The translations under genes were made by a program, and so were the position numbers. From assembly GCA_016710595.1 (NCBI GenBank), contig JADJVM010000008.1, positions 1,364,001-1,428,000 on the forward strand: a DNA stretch of 64,000 nt. Direction: 5' to 3'. Shown one piece after another: positions 9,229-15,729 of this stretch. The notes beneath the pieces were generated by a model. The model was not told the origin of the DNA. It saw nothing but the letters and a program-made list of their open reading frames with translations, and ran no database searches. Each line of letters opens with the position of its first letter. Positions within the stretch are counted from its first letter, which is position 1. The DNA comes from Niastella sp. GTDB taxonomy: Bacteria > Bacteroidota > Bacteroidia > Chitinophagales > Chitinophagaceae.

Positions 9229-10008
9229 TTATAAGGTAATATTGATTAGCGTTTTGCTGCCATTACCCGGGGAACTTATAAATTCAACTTTACCATTTAT
9301 AACTTTTGCCCGGCTTTGCAAATTTACCAAACCATTTCCTGATTTCTCATGATTTGCCAATATTTCTGCCAGATTAAATCCTATACCATCGTCTTCTATA
9401 GACAAATAAAAAGTATCATTTTTAAAATGGGAACTTATGATAATGTTTTTTGCTTCACTATGTTTCATTGAATTATTCAAAATTTCCTGGCACATCCTGA
9501 AGATGATAATGGCATTATTATTTTTAATCTCAGGTGTATTATCGGCTTGCTCTAACCGGACATTAAATATTTGCAGCTTATTTATTTTTTCTACTTCGGC
9601 TTGTAAGGCGCTCATAAGGCCCCTTTGCAAAATTTTATCGGTATTTAAACTGGTAGAAAGTAATTTTAAATCTGTAATTAATTGTTTTACTAATTCTTTT
9701 GTATTTTTTATTTTTTCAGAAGTTTGTTCAATATCCTGTACTTTAATAGTATTTAAATTGATTTTTATAATCGAAGCTACCTGTCCCAGGTTATCATGAA
9801 TTTCTCTTGAAATGAATTGAAGGGTTTGTTCTTGTATTTCAAGTTGAGAACGCATTACCTGTTCATCAAATTTCTCTTTTAATTGTTCATGCTCCCGCTT
9901 TTTACGCCGATACCGGATACCGATGGTTAATACAACTATAAAAACAAGGAAAAAAAAAGCGACACCTATAAAAAATAAAACTATAAAATTACCATCTACC
10001 GGTATCAT
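9229..10008 (-). CDS. Sensor histidine kinase (HisKA_3 / NarX class)
   Basis: A 259-residue kinase. One N-terminal membrane helix (residues ~8-30) is followed by a basic, coiled-coil-prone linker. A HisKA_3 dimerisation helix then carries the phospho-histidine in REIHDNLGQ (~70), and a HATPase_c domain follows with N-box FRMCQEILNNSMKHS and G-box IEDDGIGFN. It has no recognisable extracytoplasmic sensor domain. Its ATG overlaps the stop of the upstream membrane-protein gene in an ATGA arrangement, so the membrane protein may supply sensing. The response regulator follows at once, making a three-gene operon. Confidence 0.9.
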   Translation of the reverse strand: MIPVDGNFIVLFFIGVAFFFLVFIVVLTIGIRYRRKKREHEQLKEKFDEQVMRSQLEIQEQTLQFISREIHDNLGQVASIIKINLNTIKVQDIEQTSEKIKNTKELVKQLITDLKLLSTSLNTDKILQRGLMSALQAEVEKINKLQIFNVRLEQADNTPEIKNNNAIIIFRMCQEILNNSMKHSEAKNIIISSHFKNDTFYLSIEDDGIGFNLAEILANHEKSGNGLVNLQSRAKVINGKVEFISSPGNGSKTLINITL

Positions 10009-10646
10009 GGGTCAGTATTTTTTAATGCAAAAAAGGAAGCTACAACATAAATTCCATAATAAATATAGTTTGATATATACAATGGGATATAAAACAAATA
10101 GTTGATTATCTTATTTTGAATAAGGTGATGATTAATGATAAAAAATGCAAAACTGGTAAGGCTGAACCAGATAACCGTTAGCGCAGACAGGAAAATGGGA
10201 TTTGTAAAAATATTTTGAGTAGATGGTAAATCCAGGCATTGAATAAATAAAATGATACTGAATATAAGTGACAGGAATGCAGAAAATAAAATAAAATAGG
10301 TAGGAGGTAGCTTAATGGTTTGAATAAAAAAAGTATTTATGATTCCAAAAATGATAAGGGCTATCCACGAATAAAATATGATTTTTTTTATATTCCGGTT
10401 CTGGATATTAAAATAAAAGAAATAGAAGAGGATACTACTCTCTATGGGGTTCGAAATGTGATAAAGCCATAAATTATAATGATAAATTTTGGCGATAATG
10501 AAGCCCATTAATTCTAACAGGAATGTTACACCCAATAAAATCACGATGGGCTGGTAGGCTTTGTATTTATTAAATGAAAAACACCCTATAACACACCCAG
10601 TTACCAATATTACTGAATAAATAATAAAAAGTAAAGTTACATTCAT
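10005..10646 (-). CDS. Polytopic membrane protein coupled to the histidine kinase
   Basis: A 213-residue protein with about six or seven hydrophobic helices and short loops. I recognise no motif. The start is placed at ATG 10646; a TTG two codons upstream is also open. Its stop overlaps the start of the histidine kinase gene by 4 bp, so translation is probably coupled. Seven-helix proteins with this layout accompany NarX-like kinases in other Bacteroidota. A role as membrane sensor or scaffold for the kinase is an inference from position only. Confidence 0.6.
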   Translation of the reverse strand: MNVTLLFIIYSVILVTGCVIGCFSFNKYKAYQPIVILLGVTFLLELMGFIIAKIYHYNLWLYHISNPIESSILFYFFYFNIQNRNIKKIIFYSWIALIIFGIINTFFIQTIKLPPTYFILFSAFLSLIFSIILFIQCLDLPSTQNIFTNPIFLSALTVIWFSLTSFAFFIINHHLIQNKIINYLFYIPLYISNYIYYGIYVVASFFALKNTDP

Positions 10647-10671
10647 CTTCAAGCTTTTTTAAAGAATAGTT

Positions 10672-11190
10672 TCAGGGGCAAGTTGCAGGACAAGGTTCTA
10701 AATTATCAAAATTGGTAAATATTTCGGCTTCAAATTGTTTCTGTAAAGAATCCTTTGCAATTACCTCATTTATGATTTTTCCATTTGCATCAGTACCTAA
10801 AAGCATAATGGTATAGCTTAAGTCAGGCTTTTGCCCAAGTCTCAGGTACAATCCTTTTATACTGGCTTCTTGCTTAATCATATTCCAACCGCCGGCATCA
10901 ATACTAAAACCCTGGTAAAATTCTCCTTTGGGAGATTTTAATTTTGGGTCTTTATCATAACGTTGTTCATAATCGAGAACTGTTGCCCAATCAATGGATG
11001 TTATTTGGATAGCTTTTGTTGTATCGTTAGCAGGTAATGGTGGACAAACTTCTGATGGGTATAGTTTTGCTACTGATTGTGCAAACACTAAAGAATCTTG
11101 CTTATTAGCAAAGGCTGATGATTGTGGAGTTTGGCAGCTTTCTATACAAATAAACAAATAAAAAATACAAACTGATAGTAAAAATTTCAT
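10672..11190 (-). CDS. Predicted lipoprotein of unknown function
   Basis: A 172-residue protein with a lipoprotein signal: MKFLL, a hydrophobic core, then a lipobox-like IESC with Cys at residue 19. The mature part shows no family I recognise. It ends with LEPCPATCP, whose two cysteines together with CPP at about residue 50 could form disulphides. An upstream ATG at 11199 would add MHT. A G-run/C-run element at 11259-11297, nearly identical to one upstream of the solo LuxR-type gene at 13277, lies about 70 bp upstream of the start. The gene may therefore share control with that regulator. Confidence 0.6.
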   Translation of the reverse strand: MKFLLSVCIFYLFICIESCQTPQSSAFANKQDSLVFAQSVAKLYPSEVCPPLPANDTTKAIQITSIDWATVLDYEQRYDKDPKLKSPKGEFYQGFSIDAGGWNMIKQEASIKGLYLRLGQKPDLSYTIMLLGTDANGKIINEVIAKDSLQKQFEAEIFTNFDNLEPCPATCP

Positions 11191-11258
11191 TGTGTGCATG
11201 GCTTGGAATTAAAAGGTTTTTAATAAAATGGGAAAGTACTACAATCTGATATCTAAAA

Positions 11259-11297
11259 TATGGGGGAAAACCCCCAAAAAAAATAGGAAAAATCCCC
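11259..11297 (+). promoter_or_regulatory. G-run/C-run palindromic element, copy A
   Basis: The element contains TATGGGGGAAAACCCCC, an A-run, then TAGGAAAAATCCCC. It matches copy B at 13185-13222 almost base for base over ~38 positions. The first half is a perfect GGGGG/CCCCC inverted repeat with an A4 centre. A third GGGG follows at 11310-11313. It sits upstream of the lipoprotein gene, in the opposite orientation relative to that gene from copy B and its gene. An operator for a dimeric or tetrameric regulator is the simplest reading. Confidence 0.5.
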
Positions 11298-11608
11298 ATA
11301 AAATTTTGTGGGGAAACCATTTTTGAGTTAAAGGGTTAGATATGGCTAAATTAATCCAGGCTTTTTTACGAATTTGCAACTCATTACTTCTTTACCAACT
11401 TTAAGCTTAAAGTAATATTGGTTGATTCATCTACTTTTTGGAATTAACAGCTTTAAGGATTTTATGGACTCTCCTTATTCAACTTTTTGTTTGTAATGAT
11501 GCTACTGAAATTCTATAAATCTTGCTTGCATATGCCTCATCTTTTAATGATACCGGTTTTTCAGCAAAATGATAACTTATCCTGGTTGAATTCGTCAATA
11601 CACTGGTA

Positions 11609-11621
11609 ATCCCAAAGGGAT
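11609..11621. repeat. Hairpin repeat ATCCC-AAA-GGGAT
   Basis: A 5-bp stem with a 3-base loop, the same stem as in the ATCCC-TTC-GGGAT hairpins of the array at 12147-12585 but with a different loop. It lies beyond the 3' end of the Y1 transposase gene, so related hairpins flank the gene on both sides. A weaker one, TACCGAAGGGCT, overlaps 11652-11663. Confidence 0.5.
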
Positions 11622-11668
11622 GATATTGGTATCCCCCAATATTTTAAATTACCGAAGGGCTGATTTTA

Positions 11669-12130
11669 TTAATCCAACCAATCAAATAAATATTTTTCAT
11701 TGTATTCAATTTCAAATTTTTGAAGAAAATCAAGGTATTCCTCTTTAAATGTTTTCTTACGATGATGTTCTTCCTGGTTTTTAATGTATTGATAAACATT
11801 GTCAATTTGCGAATGTGCATAGGAGAAAGCACCATATCCTTCTTGCCAGGAAAACTTTCTTTTGAGGAATTTTTGTTCATTGATAAAATTGGAAGAATTA
11901 TTTTTGATGTCTCTCACCAAATCAGATATACTCATTGCTGGTTTTAAGCCTACAAATATATGAACATGATCTGCAACACCATTAACAATAATCGGTTTTT
12001 GATTTTTGCCTTTAATGATACCTGAGATATATTTAAAAACCTCATCACGCCATGATTTTTGTAATAGGTTTTCTCTGCCCTTTACTGCAAAAACATACTG
12101 GATGTAAATTTGTGAAAATGTGCCTGCCAT
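11669..12130 (-). mobile_element. tnpA: IS200/IS605-type Y1 transposase (possible RAYT)
   Basis: An intact 153-residue single-strand transposase of the Y1/HUH class. Metal ligands are in DHVHIFVG (H55, H57). The probable catalytic tyrosine is Y115 in the family-typical YIKNQEEHH. There is no TnpB or accessory gene. The gene is flanked by short GC-rich hairpins on both sides and its start codon is 13 bp from a tandem array of them. That matches REP-associated tyrosine transposases, domesticated TnpA relatives that mobilise hairpin repeats, better than a free insertion sequence. Distinguishing the two would need the family tree. Confidence 0.85.
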
Positions 12131-12140
12131 AAATTATAAA

Positions 12141-12625
12141 CTTTTCATCCCTTCGGGATTTTGTTGGTTTCCTATTTTATCATTTATAATATTTTCATCC
12201 CTTCGGGATTTTGTTGTTTATTTATTATTGTTAACCCCGAAGGGGTGCAAGGTTTATAAAACCCGGTTGAATATGTCCTGTGCAAACCCCATAGGGGTGA
12301 TACTATTTCTAAATTTAATGATTGTTTATTTATCAATAAATACATTTCGATAATATTTTCATCCCTTCGGGATTTTGTTGGTTTCCTATTTTATCATTTA
12401 TAATATTTTCATCCCTTCGGGATTTTGTTGGTTATTTAATTGTTAACCCCGAAGAGGTGCAAGGTTTATAAAACCCGGTTGAATATGTCCTGTGCAAACC
12501 ACGTAGGGGTGACACTATTTCTAAATTTAATGATTGTTTATTTATCAATATATACATTTCGATAATATTTTCATCCCTTCGGGATTTTGTTGGTTATTTA
12601 TTATTGTTAACCCCGAAGGGGTGGC
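12141..12625. repeat. Tandem array of ~213-bp units built from GC hairpins
   Basis: About 2.25 direct copies of a ~213-bp unit begin near 12145, 12359 and 12571, with period 214 then 212. Each unit carries the hairpin ATCCCTTCGGGAT twice (12147-12159, 12197-12209; 12361-12373, 12411-12423; and once at 12573-12585). Next comes ACCCCGAAGGGGT (12234-12246; degenerate at 12446-12458; 12610-12622), and then AACCCCATAGGGGTG-like hairpins (about 12285-12299; degenerate in unit 2). Spacers are AT-rich and nearly identical between units. The array begins 13 bp from the Y1 transposase start codon and ends where the M43 pseudogene begins. It has REP/BIME-like architecture. Confidence 0.85.
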
Positions 12626-12631
12626 CATTAG

Positions 12632-13155
12632 CTTAGTTTGCTGCATCTATGGGGAGACGTAAGTTATGGCGACGATTTTGTTGGTGATAATCCTCCACAA
12701 AGAGATTTAGTTGCAGGATGTCCTGATTATTTTCCATATTACGAAGGACATTGTCCTCAAAATTCACCAGAGAATACTATAAATGGATTAATGTTTATGA
12801 ACTTTATGCAAGAAACAAATGATAATTATAAAAACTTATTTACAAGAGGTTAAGCTTACGAATGCGAAGTATGTTTGCAGTTGTAAATGCAATTCAGGGG
12901 CTTAGGGCCTCATTTATTGAAAATTATTTTAGAATTGTTGCACCAACTTCTTCCATTTGCAATACTGGGATTGTAAATACCACAAATCCCACATGTTTAC
13001 CCATTACATGGGCAATTGTATCAGGTCCGGCAACAATTAATTCAGGACAGGGGACTTACTCTGTTACATTACAACGAAAAAGAAATGGCTCTGGCTCAGG
13101 AATAAACTCCTGGGCTCATTTTTATATCAAGGCAGCTATAAGGGTAATGAATTAA
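12632..13155 (+). pseudogene. Decayed M43 (pappalysin-like) metalloprotease fragment
   Basis: The remnant begins with LSLLHLWGD, which fits the last part of the M43 zinc motif HExxHxxxxxH including the third histidine. The first two histidines and the active-site glutamate are missing, because a stop at 12629-12631 and then the repeat array lie just upstream. It continues with DNPPQ, AGCPDYFPYYEGHC and the Met-turn MFMNFM, then NLFTRG. An in-frame stop (12851-12853) and a frame change follow. The sequence resumes at 12862 as MRSMFAVVNAIQ, typical of the end of the M43 domain, and then a Cys/Thr-rich PKD-like stretch to a stop at 13155. The gene is 5'-truncated, frameshifted and surely non-functional. 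Confidence 0.75.
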
Positions 13156-13184
13156 AATAACATATAACATTTTTATCATTTAAC

Positions 13185-13222
13185 TATGGGGAAAAACCCC
13201 CATAAAAATTAGGAAAAACCCC
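13185..13222 (+). promoter_or_regulatory. G-run/C-run palindromic element, copy B
   Basis: TATGGGGAAAAACCCCC, then ATAAAAATT, then AGGAAAAACCCC: a near copy of the element at 11259-11297. It ends just upstream of TTTG (13227-13230), a possible -33 box, which is followed 22 bp later by TATGTTTG (13253-13260). The element therefore lies immediately upstream of the promoter of the solo LuxR-type gene, a position expected for an activator site. Confidence 0.5.
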
Positions 13223-13226
13223 GTTG

Positions 13227-13260
13227 TTTGAGTAAATGAGTTGTGTCATCTTTATGTTTG
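13227..13260 (+). promoter_or_regulatory. Promoter candidate of the solo LuxR-type gene
   Basis: TTTG at 13227-13230 and TATGTTTG at 13253-13260 match the Bacteroidota -33 TTTG and -7 TAnnTTTG boxes with 22 bp between them. The start codon follows 16 bp after the -7 box, which gives a short leader. Confidence 0.45.
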
Positions 13261-13276
13261 GAAAGCAAAATATTAA

Positions 13277-13495
13277 ATGATGGAAACAAATGAAATTTTT
13301 CTTACCCGTCGGGAGCTCGAAATAATTGAAGAAGTCTCCAATGGATTGATAGATAAAGAAATTGCGACAAAAATCTATATTTCAACCGGTACGGTAAAAA
13401 AACACATACAAAACATCTTTAAAAAGATGGGTGTAAGAAACCGGGTAGAAGCTTCGATGAAATATCAATTTGAACTAAAGGTTAATGCTGCCTGA
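13277..13495 (+). CDS. Solo LuxR/GerE helix-turn-helix regulator
   Basis: A 72-residue protein that is almost nothing but a GerE-type DNA-binding domain. LTRRELEIIEEVSNGLIDKEIA and IYISTGTVKKHIQNIFKKMGVRNR span residues 9-56. There is no receiver or autoinducer domain, so it must be controlled by its amount, by partners, or by another regulator. Its promoter carries the G-run/C-run element, and another copy of that element occurs near the lipoprotein gene at 11190. Autoregulation and a small local regulon are plausible inferences. ATG 13280 is an equally good start. Confidence 0.8.
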   Translation: MMETNEIFLTRRELEIIEEVSNGLIDKEIATKIYISTGTVKKHIQNIFKKMGVRNRVEASMKYQFELKVNAA

Positions 13496-13558
13496 TAAAT
13501 AAGTTCCGTTTTTACATCTTACCCTCATTCACGTATCTTCTTACCTCGGTAGCAAATT

Positions 13559-14458
13559 TTAGGTCGGTGGTAGTTTTACATCTATCCACCGGCCTTTTTT
13601 TTCTCCCTCATACTGCCATTTCCATCTTTTATGGCTCCAAAGATAATTATCGGGTTGCTCCCGGATGGTTTCTTCTACAAAGTCACGGTAGGCAAGGGTA
13701 AACCAACCTTCAGGTTTTTCAGCAGCATTTTCAGATATCAATATAGGTTCAAAGCGATAAAATCCTCTTTTTACAATGATGAATCGCACAAAAAATACTG
13801 CAGTATTGTTAAGCCGGGCACCTTTATCTGGCCCCGTAACAAAGCCAGCCGGTTTAGAAAAAAAATACAACCAGTCTGCCAAACCCGGACGGCCGGGATT
13901 TTGATCAGCAACCAATCCTAATGCATACTGCCCCTGAAAAACAGAGTGCCTCCTGTTTTTAAATTCCTGGGCTGCTACCAGCCTGGTTCCATACTTTGAC
14001 CTTAAGTTATAAAAAATTTTATCCAGCGCTTTATTGTTGATGCGCATATACACACCAATAAAGGGGATATTTATGTTCCGGGCAACTGCATAGTTTGCAT
14101 ATTCCCAGTTCATTTGGTGGCCACTGTGTAATTGTATATTTTTCCCTTTGGCAGCTATTTCGTTAATTTTCGAAATATCAATAACAGCTCTTTTGTCAAA
14201 CCTCCCGGCCGGTAGGCTTAATAATTTTATAGATTCCAAAAAAGTATCAACCAAGTTACGATAAAATTTACGGGCAATGGCTTTAAGTTGTTGTTCAGTT
14301 TTATCAGGAAATGCAATTCGTAGGTTTTGTAAAACAACTTCCCGCCGGTAACCCAATATCCGGTATAGCAAGAAACTTAAAACATTACTGATACCATACA
14401 AGATAAAGAATGGTAATAAAGAGAAAAGATACAATATACCGTAAATGAGATAATACAT
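13559..14458 (-). CDS. Lipid A biosynthesis acyltransferase (LpxL/HtrB-like)
   Basis: A 299-residue membrane-anchored acyltransferase. The N-terminal 20-30 residues form a hydrophobic anchor. The catalytic HX4E motif is in HQMNWE (~residue 105), followed by GLVADQNPG (~179), typical of late lipid A acyltransferases. They transfer secondary acyl chains to Kdo-lipid A or, in Bacteroidota, to related lipids (some homologues make ornithine or glycine lipids). It stands apart from the lpx operon at 43-47 kb. The gene ends 63 bp from the stop of the LuxR-type gene on the other strand. Confidence 0.8.
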   Translation of the reverse strand: MYYLIYGILYLFSLLPFFILYGISNVLSFLLYRILGYRREVVLQNLRIAFPDKTEQQLKAIARKFYRNLVDTFLESIKLLSLPAGRFDKRAVIDISKINEIAAKGKNIQLHSGHQMNWEYANYAVARNINIPFIGVYMRINNKALDKIFYNLRSKYGTRLVAAQEFKNRRHSVFQGQYALGLVADQNPGRPGLADWLYFFSKPAGFVTGPDKGARLNNTAVFFVRFIIVKRGFYRFEPILISENAAEKPEGWFTLAYRDFVEETIREQPDNYLWSHKRWKWQYEGEKKGRWIDVKLPPT

Positions 14459-14505
14459 TAAATAATGCCAGTTTGCCGGGATCTTAGCCGATCAGTTATC
14501 GGTTT

Positions 14506-15645
14506 TTATTTTAAAATCTCACGGCTAATTACTAATTTTTGAATTTCGCTGGTACCTTCGCCAATGGTACATAATTTGCTATCCCGATAATATTTTTCTG
14601 CAGGAAAATCTTTGATGTACCCATATCCTCCAAAAATTTGAACAGCATCGGTACTAACTTCTACTGAAACTTCGCTGGCATAATATTTCGCTATTGCTGC
14701 CTCTTTGGTCATAGGCAGGTTTTTAATTTTAAGATCACATGCCTGATCAATCAATAATTCTGCGCCTTCTATTTTAGTTGCCATATCCGCCAGTTTAAAT
14801 GAAATGCCCTGGAATTCAGAAATAGGTTTATCAAACTGGTGCCGTTCTTTTGAATACGCCAAAGCTGCTTCATATGCACCTTTTGCAATACCCAATGCCA
14901 AAGCTGCAATAGAAATACGGCCACCATCCAGCACTTTCATAGCTTGTTTAAACCCTTCTCCTACATTTCCCAATCTATTTTCATCCGGAATGATACAATT
15001 ATCAAAAATCATTTCGGCCGTTTCACTGGCACGCATACCCAGTTTATCTTCTTTTTTTCCTCCACTAAAACCGGCAGTACCCCGTTCTACAATAAATGCA
15101 GTGGCATTGTCTTTTGCCCTGGCTTCGCCGGTACGGCAAATTACTACTGCTACATCGCCACTTTTACCATGCGTAATAAAATTTTTAGTTCCATTTAATA
15201 CCCACTGACCCCCATTCTGTACGGCCGTAGTTTTCATATTACCTGCATCACTCCCGGTATTGGGCTCTGTAAGCCCCCATGCACCCAACCATTCGCAGGT
15301 TGCCAGCTTAGGTAAATATTTTTGTTTTTGTACTTCGTTACCGAAACTTAAAATATGACCGGTACATAAAGAATTGTGTGCCGCAACGGACAAACCAATA
15401 GATCCGCAAACTTTTGCAATTTCTTGTATCACGGCGCTGTATTCAAAATAACTCAAACCGGCACCACCATATTTTTCAGGAACCAACACACCCATAAAGC
15501 CCATCTTTCCCATTTCTTTAAATATTGCTATTGGAAATTCCTGGCTCTCATCCCATTTCATCATATCGGGCTTTATATATTGCAAAGCAAAGTCCCTGGC
15601 ACTCTGTGCAACCTGCTGCGTAATCTCACTGTTTGAAAAATTCAT
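14506..15645 (-). CDS. Acyl-CoA dehydrogenase
   Basis: A 379-residue FAD enzyme that oxidises acyl-CoA to 2-enoyl-CoA. The three-domain layout is clear: an N-terminal helical domain, a beta domain with WGLTEPNTGSDAG and WVLNGTKNFITHG (~125-155), and a C-terminal helical domain with ERHQFDKPISEFQ. Near the C-terminus IGEGTSEIQK contains the glutamate commonly acting as base. The closest family is the short/branched-chain type, but substrate chain length cannot be read from the sequence. The start is ATG 15645, which gives MNFSNSEI. A TTG 24 bp upstream is open but unlikely. It may serve branched-chain amino acid or fatty acid breakdown. Confidence 0.9.
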   Translation of the reverse strand: MNFSNSEITQQVAQSARDFALQYIKPDMMKWDESQEFPIAIFKEMGKMGFMGVLVPEKYGGAGLSYFEYSAVIQEIAKVCGSIGLSVAAHNSLCTGHILSFGNEVQKQKYLPKLATCEWLGAWGLTEPNTGSDAGNMKTTAVQNGGQWVLNGTKNFITHGKSGDVAVVICRTGEARAKDNATAFIVERGTAGFSGGKKEDKLGMRASETAEMIFDNCIIPDENRLGNVGEGFKQAMKVLDGGRISIAALALGIAKGAYEAALAYSKERHQFDKPISEFQGISFKLADMATKIEGAELLIDQACDLKIKNLPMTKEAAIAKYYASEVSVEVSTDAVQIFGGYGYIKDFPAEKYYRDSKLCTIGEGTSEIQKLVISREILK

Positions 15646-15729
15646 AATAGCTTTTATCAGTTCAGGCAAAAATAATGTATTTAATATGAAAGCTTTTTAA
15701 TGATTCGATGCAATAATTTTTTAAAAAAA

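Larger units (their letters stand above)
11200..11668. other. 469-bp gap: shared operator-like element and decayed remnants
   Basis: No intact gene was found here. The right-hand part of the lipoprotein promoter region holds the 11259-11297 G-run/C-run element. On the minus strand, about 11479-11613 is open for 45 codons with no start codon and reads like protein (PVSLKDEAYASKIYRIS). In a shifted frame, about 11361-11417 reads YYFKLKVGKEV then KFVKK, resembling the end of a type IX secretion C-terminal domain. These may be scraps of one decayed gene. Hairpin ATCCCAAAGGGAT at 11609-11621 is a relative of the repeats on the other side of the transposase. Confidence 0.4.

Noticed and set aside
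11669..12130. Complete IS605-type element with tnpB
   Set aside because: No TnpB frame or remnant was found within several kilobases.
12141..12625. The repeat array as a CRISPR
   Set aside because: Units are ~213 bp with several hairpins each and nearly identical spacers. No unique ~30-bp spacers and no cas genes are present.
12632..13155. Two small intact genes
   Set aside because: They join as one M43 domain tail across an in-frame stop and a frame change, so they are pieces of a pseudogene.
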